Positions 1-8,518 are shown, numbered from the stretch's first letter. The stretch is DNA of 18,212 nucleotides from Mucilaginibacter sp. (GCA_028288315.1 JAQBNY010000206.1:1-18212); one strand, 5' to 3'. Notes: generated by a model not told the origin, from the letters alone. Numbers and translations: made by a program.

Positions 1-146
1 TTCAGCCCTCACAAAGGAAAAGAAGAAATAAACACGGTTTCCGTGAGCGCATGTCAACTGCTAACGGCAGAAGAATACTTGCAGCAAGAAGAGCCAAAGG
101 CAGAAAAAGATTGTCAGTATCTGACGAGCGTAGCCACAAAGCTTAA
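1..146 (+). CDS. rpmH: 50S ribosomal protein L34 (5' end missing)
   Basis: Reading from base 3 gives 47 residues, QPSQRKRRNKHGF... to ...SDERSHKA, then TAA at 144-146. This is the highly basic L34 core (QPSxRKRxxxHGFRxRM, then NGRxILxxRRxKGRxxLS). L34 is a small 23S-binding protein of the large ribosomal subunit. Bases 1-2 (TT) fit the end of a Phe codon, so about five residues (probably MKRTF) lie outside the window and full length would be about 52, normal for Bacteroidota. It sits directly upstream of rnpA, the classic rpmH-rnpA order. The identification is secure; only the start is unseen. Confidence 0.96.
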   Translation, partial: QPSQRKRRNKHGFRERMSTANGRRILAARRAKGRKRLSVSDERSHKA

Positions 147-158
147 TTCTGGTTGTTT

Positions 159-209
159 CTCCTTGTAAAAGGAGCCGAACCGGTTGTACAGCTTATTTTT
201 CGGTTCAGC
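159..209 (+). other. Two hairpins in the rpmH-rnpA spacer
   Basis: The first hairpin is CTCCTT (159-164), loop GTAA, AAGGAG (169-174). The second pairs 174-182 with 201-209 with one mismatch around an 18-nt loop; its core is GAACCG/CGGTTC. The two share base 174, so they may form one structured leader. Neither is followed by a long T-run, so they look more like mRNA processing or translation-control structures than terminators. Function is inferred only. Confidence 0.4.
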
Positions 210-219
210 ACTAACAACT

Positions 220-603
220 ATGTATACTTTTAAAAAAGAAGAACGGTTATGTAATAAAAAGCTTATTGATGGGCTTTTTCATAACGGTTCTTCTTTTTTA
301 TGTTACCCCTTTAGGGCATCCTGGCAGTATACCAATGCTGTGCAGCAATTCCCTGTGCAAATATTATTTTCGGCATCAAAAAAGCGTTATAAACGCGCGG
401 TTGACCGTAATTTAATAAAGCGCCGCATGCGCGAAGCCTATCGCCTGCAAAAACAACTGCATTTATATACCACATTAATTGATGCTGATAAAAAGATCGT
501 GCTATCTGTTGGTTATATTGGCAAAGAGATACTTCCTTATGATGTTTTTGAAAAAAAAATGTTAAAGCTTTTAATGCAGCTTGGAGGGGGGGTTATTAAA
601 TGA
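220..603 (+). CDS. rnpA: Ribonuclease P protein component
   Basis: Protein subunit of RNase P, which with the catalytic RNA removes 5' leaders from pre-tRNAs. The basic RNR signature is clear at residues 60-75 (RAVDRNLIKRRMREAYR), preceded by the F-x-A-S-K-K-R strand (50-56) that helps form the leader-binding cleft. I chose ATG 220 (127 residues, family-typical, N-terminus MYTFKKEERL). The frame stays open upstream to a TTG at 184, but that would add a 12-residue hydrophobic tail (MYSLFFGSALTT) unlike RnpA. The stop overlaps yidD by ATGA (600-603), indicating translational coupling. The N-terminal F-K-K-x-x-R-L motif is also typical of the family. Confidence 0.94.
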   Translation: MYTFKKEERLCNKKLIDGLFHNGSSFLCYPFRASWQYTNAVQQFPVQILFSASKKRYKRAVDRNLIKRRMREAYRLQKQLHLYTTLIDADKKIVLSVGYIGKEILPYDVFEKKMLKLLMQLGGGVIK

Positions 604-842
604 AATTTGTGTGGGATATATTTAAAACCCTGATAGGTGGATTGTTTATTGTACTGATAAAAATCTATCAATATTTAATATCGCCACTAACGGGTGCATC
701 ATGCCGTTATACACCTACATGTTCGCAATATGGGGTTGAGGCTATAAAAAAGCATGGTGCTTTTAAAGGCGGATGGTTAACTATAAAACGTATCGCCAGT
801 TGCAACCCCTGGGGTGGACACGGGCATGATCCGGTACCTTGA
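600..842 (+). CDS. yidD: Membrane protein insertion efficiency factor YidD
   Basis: 80-residue YidD-family protein, a small inner-membrane-associated factor that helps YidC-dependent membrane insertion. Visible features are an amphipathic/hydrophobic N-terminus (about residues 8-25) followed by the family core: YQxxISPL, CRYTPTCSQYGVEAI, HGAFKGGW, RIASCNPWGGHGHDPVP. All three conserved cysteines (CRYTPTC and SCNPW) are present. It overlaps rnpA by four bases, so the pair is translationally coupled. In many bacteria yidC follows yidD; here the next gene is tsaB, so yidC must be elsewhere on the chromosome. Confidence 0.95.
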   Translation: MKFVWDIFKTLIGGLFIVLIKIYQYLISPLTGASCRYTPTCSQYGVEAIKKHGAFKGGWLTIKRIASCNPWGGHGHDPVP

Positions 843-916
843 TCTGGTTTACAGTAAAAGTAAAAAGCATTTCAAACTTATTACTTTAAACCTTCAACTT
901 TACACTTTCAACTAAA

Positions 917-1606
917 ATGAGCTACATTTTACAAATAGAAACTGCTACAACATCGTGTTCGGTTGCGCTTACACATAACAGGCAAGTGCTGGCCTTTAAA
1001 GAAATTGATGCCCGTAATATTCACGCGGAAGTTATAACCGTTTATATTGATGAGCTGATAGCTAAATGTGATATAACCTATGCCGATTTGGATGCTGTTG
1101 CAGTGAGTTGTGGCCCGGGCTCATATACTGGCTTGCGTATTGGCGTATCAACTGCTAAAGGTTTGTGTTTTGCGCTTGATAAGCCGCTTATTGCTGTTGA
1201 AACTTTAGCAGCCATGGCCACAGGAGCGGTTGCCAATCATCCGGTTGAAGATGATGTGCTTTTATGCCCTATGATTGATGCACGCCGAATGGAGGTATAT
1301 ACCGCTATATTTGATAAAGCCAGACAAATTATAAAACCCACAGCCGCCGAAATTATTGATGAAAGCAGCTTTGCCAACCTGCTGGCTAAACTCAATATCC
1401 TTTTTTTTGGTGATGGTGCTGATAAATGCCGTGAAGCATTGGGCAGTAACCCACATGCGCGCTTTTTACCTGATTTTGTGAATTCTGCAGTCCATTTGAC
1501 TAATATAGCTACTGATAAATTTAACAGAAAAGAGTTTGTTGATGTGGCTTATTTTGAACCGTATTATCTTAAAGATTTTATAGCCGGTAAAAAGGCAGGA
1601 AGTTAA
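917..1606 (+). CDS. tsaB: tRNA threonylcarbamoyladenosine biosynthesis protein TsaB
   Basis: 229-residue ASKHA-fold protein that dimerises with TsaD and works with TsaE and TsaC to make t6A37 in ANN-decoding tRNAs. Diagnostic segments are the N-terminal ILQIETATTSCSVAL (4-18), an NIHAEV helix (34-39) and the GPGSYTGLRIGVSTAKGL signature (66-83), followed by P-L-I-A-V-E-T-L. Length is family-typical. ATG 917 is the only sensible start. The spacer after yidD (843-916) is a pyrimidine-rich run of repeated CTTT/AACTT words with no clear promoter. The stop codon overlaps the stop of the convergent DUF5723-like gene through a shared TTAA. Confidence 0.94.
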   Translation: MSYILQIETATTSCSVALTHNRQVLAFKEIDARNIHAEVITVYIDELIAKCDITYADLDAVAVSCGPGSYTGLRIGVSTAKGLCFALDKPLIAVETLAAMATGAVANHPVEDDVLLCPMIDARRMEVYTAIFDKARQIIKPTAAEIIDESSFANLLAKLNILFFGDGADKCREALGSNPHARFLPDFVNSAVHLTNIATDKFNRKEFVDVAYFEPYYLKDFIAGKKAGS

Positions 1607-3018
1607 TACTTGTCGTGTTTAAATAAGCTATCCCAAAATTTGCTAAAAAAGCCTTTACCTTCTCCCATAGGTACGCTACTGGCGTTCATAGGGTGTTCAA
1701 TCACCGAGCCAAACTTTAAGGAAAAGCCTAAAAATAGATCAGCACCTGTATAAGCCGGATTTTGGTTTATTTGTGGAGCATTTGCGATGCTGGTCATTAT
1801 TAAGTTTCCGGTTTGCAATAATCTTTCACTACCAATAAAAAACTCGGCATTGGACGATTTTACCATAAACTGCCCGCCCATATTTAATATTTTATACTGA
1901 TCGTAAGAAGCTGTAGCACTTACTGTAAGGTTTTTGTATGATACAGGATTAACCATTGCAACAGTAAAACCGTTATAAAACAATTCTTTTGATGCTATTA
2001 TTGTTGGGGAGTATCTGAATTTTTTATCATAATCAAGCCAGTAAATTTTGTTAGCACTTAATTCCATTTTGCCATTGGTAGGTGTCACAAATGAACCAGA
2101 CTTGAGACCCGTATGGAGAATATTGCGGGTGGTATTAAAAACATTTTTTTCTCTACTATTACTTGAAAGGCCCTGTAATGTGTCCTGAGCGTTGAAATTG
2201 TATATATATGAATCGCTGCTCCATTTTATAAAGCCTAAATCTTTAATATTACCTTGCAATATAAAGTTGTTGTCTGTACGCAACTTTGTCCCAATGCTTA
2301 TTGAAGCTCCCGGATTACGTAATGTAAATGGACTACTACCGGAATTTAATTTATATTGGCCATTTAAACGCAATAGCGCATTATCGTTTACTCTGTCAAA
2401 ATCAATGCTTGATTGATTAGTGGATAGTGTTTGATACTTTATACCCATTAATGCACTTAACTTAATACCAAGTGCAAACTTTTTAGTAATTTTTTCACTG
2501 TATGAAAAACTTACTTGATGATAAGCTTGAAAAGAATAGGTGTTATTAAATATATTATCATAATGATCTTTTGGAAAAGATCCTGAACCATTAAAAATCG
2601 CAACAGATTCGTCACTGAACCTTCCTCTTGCTTCGCCACGTGTTTGCACAGAAATACCTATTTCTCCGTTTGAAGATAAATTGGTAAATGCTTTAAACAT
2701 AATTAAATATACATTTACATTTGCATTTGCATTGTTAAATGCACCTTGGCCTATTTTTAATTGTGAATTGTTATAAAAGCCATTAAATAACCTGTTTTTT
2801 ATTGATGACTGAGAGTTGCCTGTTAAGTAAAGATTACCGCTAATATTAGGTATTAAAAAGTTAAAGGCATACTGCCTGCTGGAGTCTGGTGTAAAAGTTT
2901 GTACCGCCGGGTTTTCAAATGACTCATACACCGTACCGGTGTTGTAATGAGAAAATTGCTGACTAAAAACTTTTGGAGCGGATAATATTAAACAAATAGC
3001 TAATAGAAATTTCCTCAT
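1603..3018 (-). CDS. DUF5723-like outer-membrane beta-barrel protein
   Basis: Starting at ATG 3018, the 471-residue product begins MRKFLLAICLILSAPKVFSQQ, a clear Sec signal peptide with likely cleavage after VFS. The frame extends eight residues further to 3042, but that puts polar residues before the signal, so I prefer 3018. The mature protein is rich in alternating hydrophobic/polar strands and in Asn, Ser and Tyr. It contains NPAVQTF near the N-terminus, and LGIKLSALMGIKYQT and LFLGFSLKFGSV near the C-terminus, as in Bacteroidota barrel proteins of the DUF5723 type. The family's role is unknown; outer-membrane location is inferred from signal plus strand pattern. The barrel may end near FSLKF, followed by a short tail (HPMNASSVPMG...KHDKY). 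Confidence 0.75.
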   Translation of the reverse strand: MRKFLLAICLILSAPKVFSQQFSHYNTGTVYESFENPAVQTFTPDSSRQYAFNFLIPNISGNLYLTGNSQSSIKNRLFNGFYNNSQLKIGQGAFNNANANVNVYLIMFKAFTNLSSNGEIGISVQTRGEARGRFSDESVAIFNGSGSFPKDHYDNIFNNTYSFQAYHQVSFSYSEKITKKFALGIKLSALMGIKYQTLSTNQSSIDFDRVNDNALLRLNGQYKLNSGSSPFTLRNPGASISIGTKLRTDNNFILQGNIKDLGFIKWSSDSYIYNFNAQDTLQGLSSNSREKNVFNTTRNILHTGLKSGSFVTPTNGKMELSANKIYWLDYDKKFRYSPTIIASKELFYNGFTVAMVNPVSYKNLTVSATASYDQYKILNMGGQFMVKSSNAEFFIGSERLLQTGNLIMTSIANAPQINQNPAYTGADLFLGFSLKFGSVIEHPMNASSVPMGEGKGFFSKFWDSLFKHDKY

Positions 3019-3049
3019 ATAATTGGCCGCGTGTTGCTGCAAATGCCGC

Positions 3050-3079
3050 TTTTAATATTATTAATAAATATTATTAAAA
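3050..3079. repeat. A/T-only inverted repeat
   Basis: A 30-base A/T-only near-palindrome lies between the two minus-strand envelope genes. Arms of about 13 bases pair with one mismatch (TTTTAATA at one end, TATTAAAA at the other). It could be a weak terminator after the 530-residue gene or a curved promoter-upstream element for the barrel gene. Its composition makes chance plausible. Confidence 0.35.
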
Positions 3080-3160
3080 ATTGACCCCGTAACAATTGGG
3101 CCAATTTACTTCTTTAACGTATTATAGCCAAGAGAGTTGTGAAATTTATTGCTGTTTTAA

Positions 3161-4753
3161 CTATTTTTTAATATTAGTTGAATCGGCTGCATTTTGGAGC
3201 ATGCAAAAGTTGGTATAAAAATTATTATCAGAAGCCGTAAATTGATAAGAGCCCGCATAATAGTTTTTCCAGGATAGCGCATTATTTTTGTAAGCATCAT
3301 AAAAAGTGTTTTTTAATTCGGCCTTTAGAATGGGCTGGGCATTTTTAAAATTAATAAAAAAGGCCACATTGCTGCGCTCGGCCAGTAAATTATTAAGACG
3401 GATGTATTGATCGGTTTTGTTTAAAAATTTACGGTTAAAATAGGTGTCGTTATAACTTTCTAGTTCATTTGAACTGTTTGCCAGTATAAGGTAGTTATCA
3501 ATTATCCTAAAATAAGGTCGTCTAAAGCCATTAAAAGCATCGCCCAATAAAAAAAATGGCAGTTTGTTATAATTGAACTGGCCAATATCATCAGTTATCA
3601 TTCGGCTTATATTAGTCATAAACGGCCTTAACTTTGAACCATCCTTAACCATAATAAGTGCTATTTTTTCCTGGTAGCGGGTAGTAATAACTGCAAATTC
3701 GTGGCTTAGTAAACCATTAAACTCTATGTTTAAATTTATACCGGTCTCTGCTTTAATTTTTGTAAACAACTCATCTTTTTCTGCCTTTAAACCTGCTTTT
3801 GTTTGAAATTCTGATAAGTCGGCCGTAAATTTTCCCGGGTCAGATACAGCCATGTTTATAGCATACGCCGTTGTAGAAGGGAATATCTCTTTTAAATCAT
3901 TAATAACAGGCTGTTGAGCCGTAAATAAATTCAGGTAGCTTGCCGGCTTATTTTTAATAATATTAGTATAGCCGCTAAACATTAAGGCATCGGTTTTATA
4001 ATTGAGATTTAAAGCTGCTAAAGCAGGCAGTAACCTAAAGCTCTTGAACAAATCTGTATTAGTGTTGCGGAATAACTGGCTAAACAACGGGTTAAGCTGT
4101 TCGTAGTTAATGTACAGGTTAGCGAGCGAATTTGAGTTTTGCTGATCTGGCAACAGTAGGAACGCCTGCTTATCTTTATCATCTTTATAAGCGGCACTTT
4201 GGTATAACAATTCTTTTGAAAAGCTTGCAGAAAATATATTTTCTTCTTTATTGATGATATAAAAACGTTTTTTCAGGGATGTGAAAAATATTGTGTAGCC
4301 TTTTTTCTCGCCAATTTTTAGTGGAGTGATGACAAAACCTTTTTTTTGCTGCTTAGCCAATTTATCAAACTGAGTAATATCAAAATCTTTTGATGCAGCA
4401 GCGGTAAGCAATAATTCAACATCATCAGTATGCAGCGGATGTACCGATACAAAGATATTGCTCCCGTTAAAAAACTGATCCAGCATCGAGTTATTAAACA
4501 ATACTTTTCTTACTGTATCCAGGTCGCTTATTTTTTGCTCGCCTATAAAGCTGCCTATGAGTGTGTTATCTGTAAATATATCATAAAAGCTTTTCTCATT
4601 GGCAAACTCAAACACCAGCGCGGCATTATCAGGAATAGTGCGCGTTATATTGCCCGCATGCATACCAGATGTATTTAAGTTTTTAAAATACTCAACGGTA
4701 ATATATGCTGTGGCGGAAATTAAAATTAATGTGATTACTATAATTATTCTCAT
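3161..4753 (-). CDS. Unrecognised N-terminally anchored envelope protein (530 aa)
   Basis: I do not recognise this family with certainty. Residues 3-20 (IIIVITLILISATAYITV) are a single hydrophobic segment after MR, so the protein is either secreted or, more likely, anchored in the inner membrane with about 500 residues outside the cytoplasm. The next part, IPDNAALVFEFAN, and scattered blocks such as FFTSLKKRFYIINKEENIFSASFS and FRIIDNYLILANSSNELESY resemble large Bacteroidota exported proteins sometimes grouped with DUF3352, where the function is unknown. No catalytic motif or lipobox is visible. It is lysine- and asparagine-rich, with codon use like its neighbours. The barrel gene lies 142 bases downstream on the same strand and may be co-transcribed. 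It is divergent from the DUF423 gene. Confidence 0.72.
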   Translation of the reverse strand: MRIIIVITLILISATAYITVEYFKNLNTSGMHAGNITRTIPDNAALVFEFANEKSFYDIFTDNTLIGSFIGEQKISDLDTVRKVLFNNSMLDQFFNGSNIFVSVHPLHTDDVELLLTAAASKDFDITQFDKLAKQQKKGFVITPLKIGEKKGYTIFFTSLKKRFYIINKEENIFSASFSKELLYQSAAYKDDKDKQAFLLLPDQQNSNSLANLYINYEQLNPLFSQLFRNTNTDLFKSFRLLPALAALNLNYKTDALMFSGYTNIIKNKPASYLNLFTAQQPVINDLKEIFPSTTAYAINMAVSDPGKFTADLSEFQTKAGLKAEKDELFTKIKAETGINLNIEFNGLLSHEFAVITTRYQEKIALIMVKDGSKLRPFMTNISRMITDDIGQFNYNKLPFFLLGDAFNGFRRPYFRIIDNYLILANSSNELESYNDTYFNRKFLNKTDQYIRLNNLLAERSNVAFFINFKNAQPILKAELKNTFYDAYKNNALSWKNYYAGSYQFTASDNNFYTNFCMLQNAADSTNIKK

Positions 4754-4793
4754 TGCTTTAATAGGCGCAAGTTAGAATTTTACTGTACTACAA

Positions 4794-4808
4794 GAAAGTA
4801 ATACTTTC
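4794..4808. promoter_or_regulatory. 15-bp perfect palindrome in a divergent intergenic region
   Basis: GAAAGTA-A-TACTTTC lies midway between the divergent starts at 4753 (-) and 4838 (+). Arms are 7 bp around a 1-base centre, compatible with a dimeric regulator site. No cognate regulator is encoded beside it. The position, rather than any known motif, is the argument. Confidence 0.4.
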
Positions 4809-4837
4809 ATTTGGTTAACTTAGCCTTTTATAACCGG

Positions 4838-5224
4838 ATGAACAAACGAATTATTATAACCGCATCGCTTTTTGGAGCACTGGCAGTTATTGCAGGTGCT
4901 TTTGGAGCGCATGCTTTACGCGCCTTGTTACAGCCCAAGCAGTTAGAGGTTTGGCACACTGCTGTACAGTACCAGTTTTATCATGTATTTGCATTGCTAT
5001 TCTTATCAACCTTTACCGGCTTTAAAAATAAACTGATAGTAAGTGCTTATTACTTGTTCACTGTGGGTATAATATTCTTTTCGGGCTCGCTTTACCTGTT
5101 ATCATGCCGCGATCTGTTAGGTATGCCAGGACTTGCAGCTTTGGGTCCTATAACTCCCATTGGCGGCCTGTTATTTATAATAGGTTGGGTAATGCTTGCT
5201 TTAGCTGCTATCAGAAACAAATAA
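4838..5224 (+). CDS. DUF423 family small membrane protein
   Basis: 128-residue protein with four predicted membrane helices: ITASLFGALAVIAGAFGAHAL, VQYQFYHVFALLFLSTF, a stretch ending FSGSLYLLS, and PIGGLLFIIGWVMLALAAI. The GAFGAHAL...W.TAVQYQFYH, FSGSLYLL and GPITPIGGL blocks are the DUF423 (YgdD/YwdK-like) signature; the family's function is unknown. ATG 4838 gives the standard MNKRII start; the frame is open up to a TTG at 4811, which would add nine unlikely residues. priA starts 4 bases after the stop, so the two genes are probably one transcript. Confidence 0.88.
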   Translation: MNKRIIITASLFGALAVIAGAFGAHALRALLQPKQLEVWHTAVQYQFYHVFALLFLSTFTGFKNKLIVSAYYLFTVGIIFFSGSLYLLSCRDLLGMPGLAALGPITPIGGLLFIIGWVMLALAAIRNK

Positions 5225-5228
5225 GCTG

Positions 5229-7715
5229 ATGTTAGAATTTTCTGAAGGTTTACAGGTTCATCGTAAAACACTTTTTGTTGAAGTGATATTGCCTTTGGCT
5301 ATTAGCCGAAACTACACTTACCGTGTGCCTTTTGAAATGAACACCACCATTGCAATTGGTAAAAGGATAGTAGTACAGTTTGGGAAAAGTAAGTTGTATA
5401 CGGCTATCGTATCGGCTATTACTGAGCATGCACCTGATAAGTACGAGGCCAAATACCTCATTGAAATTTTAGATGATAAACCTGTTGTAACTGAACGGCA
5501 ACTAAAGTTTTGGCATTGGCTGGCCGAATATTATATGTGTAACGAAGGCGAAGTGATGAATGCCGCGTTACCATCGGCCCTCAAGCTGGCCAGCGAAACC
5601 AAAGTAATGCTTAACCGCGATTACGAGTATGACCGCACACTGTTAAACGATAAAGAGTTTTTAATAACCGAAGCGCTCAGCATACAGCCCGAATTAACTG
5701 TTAGTGATATAGTAAAGCTATTGGGGCAAAAAACAGTTATGCCGATTTTGAAGGCGCTGTTTGAAAAGAATATCATCAATATATCTGAAGAGGTTAGCGA
5801 ACGTTACAAACCCCGCAGGCGCACCTATTTAACTTTAAACCCCGAATATCATAATCAGGAAAGTTTAAAAGAGCTTTTTATCATTCTTGAAAAACGTGCT
5901 CCTAAACAAGCTGATGCAGTATTGGCCTATATCAAACTATCGCGACAACAAAAAGCGGTAACCAAAAACGAATTGATTGAAGAAAGTGGCTCGGGCGACT
6001 CCAGTATTAAATCGCTTATTGAGAAAGAAGTTTTTATTGCTGAGGAAAGAACCATTAGCAGGTTGGGATATGATGAGGACGATGAGATAGCCAATTTTAT
6101 ATTAAGCGACGCCCAGCAGATAGCGCTTGAAGAAGTGCAGGATCAGTTTAAAGAAAAAGACGTGGTGTTGTTGCATGGGGTAACCTCATCTGGCAAAACA
6201 CAGATATACATAAGGCTGATAGAAGAAATGATGAGTACAGGTAAACAGGTACTTTACCTGCTGCCAGAAATTGCTTTAACCACGCATATTATTGAACGGT
6301 TACGTGTTTATTTTGGAGCAAACATAGGCGTATATCATTCCCGCTTTAATGATAACGAACGGGTGGAGGTTTGGCAAAAGGTTTTGAATAACGAATACCG
6401 TGTGGTGCTGGGTGCCCGCTCATCGGTGTTTTTACCGTTTAATAATCTGGGGCTTATTATTGTTGATGAAGAGCACGAAACTTCCTACAAGCAATATGAC
6501 CCGGCTCCCCGATATAATGCCCGTGACGCGGCTATTTATCTGGCTAACATGCATCAGGGTAAGGTATTGCTCGGGTCTGCTACTCCGGCATTTGAAACTT
6601 ACTTTAACGCTCGTGCTCATAAATTTGGTTTGGTTGAATTAGGCGAACGTTATGGCGGTGTGCAGTTACCCCTTGTTGAAGTAGTAAGTATTGCCGAAGA
6701 GACTAAAAAGAAAACCATGCAATCGCACTTTAGTAGCGTGCTGATGCTTGATATTGAGCAGGCGCTGGCTAATAAAGAGCAGGTAATATTGTTCCAGAAC
6801 CGCCGTGGTTATGCACCGGTGCTGATGTGCAGGGTATGTGCCTACACCCCAAAATGTATCAATTGCGATGTTAGCCTTACCTACCATAAACACAGTGGTA
6901 AATTGCATTGCCATTATTGCGGTTACAGGGAGGATTCTCCATCTGTATGTCCGGCATGTGGATCCACACACTTAGAGTACAAAGGTTTTGGCACCGAGAA
7001 GGTGGAAGATGAGTTGTCTGTTATTATGCCCAATGTGCGTTTAGCTCGTATGGATTTGGATACTACACGGTCGCGTAATGCATTGCAAACTATTTTAAAC
7101 AACCTCGAAGAAAAGAAGATTGATATACTGGTAGGCACCCAAATGGTGGCAAAGGGTCTTGATTTTGCTGATGTTACTGTAATAGGTATCATTAATGCCG
7201 ATAGTCTTTTAAAGTACCCTGATTACCGCGCTAACGAACGCAGCTACCAGATGCTGGCTCAGGTAAGTGGTAGGGCAGGGCGAAGGGGCAAGCAGGGTAA
7301 GGTGGTAATTCAAACATATGATCCCGGGCATCGTGTAATTAAACAGGTTATAGCAAATGATTACGCCGACCTGTACTTTACCGAAATGGAAGAACGCAAA
7401 AGCTTCAAGTACCCGCCATATTACCGCATCATTAATATGGATGTTAAGCACAAGAATCCCGAAATACTATATAATCAGGCAGAATACCTTGCGAATGAAC
7501 TGCGCAAGCATTTTGGCGAAAGGGTGATAGGTCCGGAGCAGCCTTTAATTAACCGCATCCGCAATTACTACATTAAATCTATCATGCTAAAGTTTGAAAA
7601 GGATACCATATCCATTGTGAAGGCAAAAGCGATCATAAGAGATGTAATAACCCAGTTTCAAACCACTAAATTAAGCAAGGGCAGTATAGTGCAGCCCGAT
7701 GTTGATCCATACTAA
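5229..7715 (+). CDS. priA: Primosomal protein N' (replication restart helicase PriA)
   Basis: 828-residue superfamily 2 DNA helicase that reloads the replisome at stalled or D-loop-like forks. Domain order: N-terminal 3'-OH-binding domain (about 15-110), winged helix, helicase core with Walker A G317-VTSSGKT-324, DEEH at 413-416, GTQMVAKG (636-643) and motif VI QVSGRAGRR (678-686), then the C-terminal domain. The zinc-binding insert has all eight cysteines (534, 537, 543, 546, 561, 564, 574, 577) with the 3-6-3-15-3-10-3 spacing remembered for E. coli PriA. No truncation is seen. It follows the DUF423 gene by 4 bases. A candidate hairpin lies about 40 bases after the stop. Confidence 0.97.
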   Translation: MLEFSEGLQVHRKTLFVEVILPLAISRNYTYRVPFEMNTTIAIGKRIVVQFGKSKLYTAIVSAITEHAPDKYEAKYLIEILDDKPVVTERQLKFWHWLAEYYMCNEGEVMNAALPSALKLASETKVMLNRDYEYDRTLLNDKEFLITEALSIQPELTVSDIVKLLGQKTVMPILKALFEKNIINISEEVSERYKPRRRTYLTLNPEYHNQESLKELFIILEKRAPKQADAVLAYIKLSRQQKAVTKNELIEESGSGDSSIKSLIEKEVFIAEERTISRLGYDEDDEIANFILSDAQQIALEEVQDQFKEKDVVLLHGVTSSGKTQIYIRLIEEMMSTGKQVLYLLPEIALTTHIIERLRVYFGANIGVYHSRFNDNERVEVWQKVLNNEYRVVLGARSSVFLPFNNLGLIIVDEEHETSYKQYDPAPRYNARDAAIYLANMHQGKVLLGSATPAFETYFNARAHKFGLVELGERYGGVQLPLVEVVSIAEETKKKTMQSHFSSVLMLDIEQALANKEQVILFQNRRGYAPVLMCRVCAYTPKCINCDVSLTYHKHSGKLHCHYCGYREDSPSVCPACGSTHLEYKGFGTEKVEDELSVIMPNVRLARMDLDTTRSRNALQTILNNLEEKKIDILVGTQMVAKGLDFADVTVIGIINADSLLKYPDYRANERSYQMLAQVSGRAGRRGKQGKVVIQTYDPGHRVIKQVIANDYADLYFTEMEERKSFKYPPYYRIINMDVKHKNPEILYNQAEYLANELRKHFGERVIGPEQPLINRIRNYYIKSIMLKFEKDTISIVKAKAIIRDVITQFQTTKLSKGSIVQPDVDPY

Positions 7716-7754
7716 AATAATTAATCTCTAAATCAATCAAATAAATTTACACAC

Positions 7755-7778
7755 ATAATAATCAATCCTGATTATTAT
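7755..7778 (+). terminator. A/T-rich hairpin after priA
   Basis: ATAATAATCA (7755-7764), loop ATCC, TGATTATTAT (7769-7778): a perfect 10-bp stem. It has only two G:C pairs and no T-run, so it is weak as a rho-independent terminator. It could instead be an operator upstream of pcm. Confidence 0.35.
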
Positions 7779-7809
7779 TAAATCCATAAATCGTGTCAAA
7801 AATTCGTAT

Positions 7810-7817
7810 TAACTTTG
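7810..7817 (+). promoter_or_regulatory. -7 element of the pcm promoter
   Basis: TAACTTTG matches the Bacteroidota TAnnTTTG -7 consensus exactly and ends 7 bases before the pcm ATG (7825). Transcription would start within a few bases of the start codon, so a leaderless or near-leaderless mRNA is predicted. No clear -33 TTG is seen. Confidence 0.6.
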
Positions 7818-7824
7818 CAGTGTA

Positions 7825-8481
7825 ATGGCGTATAAGTTTATTGATAATTATAGAGAGCAGGGAGCACGTAAAAGACTGGTTGAGGTTTTAAGAAAAAAAG
7901 GGATTGAAGATGAACGGGTGTTAAAAGCCATAGGCAAAATTCCGCGTCATTTCTTTTTTGATGAAACCTTCTGGAACCAGGCTTATAAGGATATTGCGTT
8001 CCCGATAGGGGCCGGACAAACTATATCACAGCCTTATACAGTAGCCTACCAAACAGAACTGCTGCATATTAATAAAGGTGATAAAGTGTTGGAAATAGGT
8101 ACCGGCTGTGGTTATCAAACCTGTGTTTTAATGGAGCTGGGTGCCAATGTGGTAACCATTGAGCGCCAGGAAACACTTTATGAGCGTACCATACAAGTAC
8201 TGCCTTATATGGGTTATAAACCGCAATTCTTTTTAGGTGATGGCTCAATAGGCAAAGCCGAACATGCTCCTTATGATAAAATAATTGTAACCGCTGGCGC
8301 CCCAACCGTCCCGGAGACATTACTAAAACAACTTAATATTGGTGGTATACTGGTTATTCCGGTAGGCGATGAACAATTTCAAAAAATGGTTACCGTATTA
8401 AAAACCGGCGAACATGATTATGAAAGACATGAACTGGATACCTTTAGATTTGTACCGTTGGTAGGTGATAGGGCGTGGTAG
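7825..8481 (+). CDS. pcm: Protein-L-isoaspartate O-methyltransferase
   Basis: 218-residue SAM-dependent methyltransferase that methylates isoaspartyl residues in aged proteins and so starts their repair; cytoplasmic. Signature blocks: the substrate-binding GAGQTISQPYTVA (62-74, with the conserved SQP), SAM motif I VLEIGTGCGYQTCVL (88-102) and the acidic end of the next strand in VVTIER (109-114), then DKIIVTAGAP and GGILVIPVG. Length and motifs are normal for the family. ATG 7825 is supported by the -7 element immediately upstream. It is convergent with smpB across a strong hairpin. Confidence 0.95.
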   Translation: MAYKFIDNYREQGARKRLVEVLRKKGIEDERVLKAIGKIPRHFFFDETFWNQAYKDIAFPIGAGQTISQPYTVAYQTELLHINKGDKVLEIGTGCGYQTCVLMELGANVVTIERQETLYERTIQVLPYMGYKPQFFLGDGSIGKAEHAPYDKIIVTAGAPTVPETLLKQLNIGGILVIPVGDEQFQKMVTVLKTGEHDYERHELDTFRFVPLVGDRAW

Positions 8482-8518
8482 AAGAAGAAGTAAGAGATTA
8501 GAATCAAGAACCAAGATA

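Noticed and set aside
184..219. Upstream TTG start for rnpA
   Set aside because: It adds a 12-residue hydrophobic N-terminus not seen in RnpA; ATG 220 gives the usual MxTFxKxERL start.
843..916. Promoter or small RNA between yidD and tsaB
   Set aside because: Only pyrimidine-rich repeated words are seen; no consensus -7 or hairpin.
3019..3042. Upstream ATG for the DUF5723-like gene
   Set aside because: It puts polar residues (MQQHAANY) before an otherwise ideal signal peptide beginning MRKFLL.
4811..4837. Longer DUF423 protein from TTG 4811
   Set aside because: The nine extra residues do not match the family and ATG 4838 begins right before the first membrane helix.
6400..6971. Antisense and alternate-frame ORFs inside priA
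   Set aside because: They lie wholly inside the well-supported priA frame, with low-quality protein sequence and no start signals.
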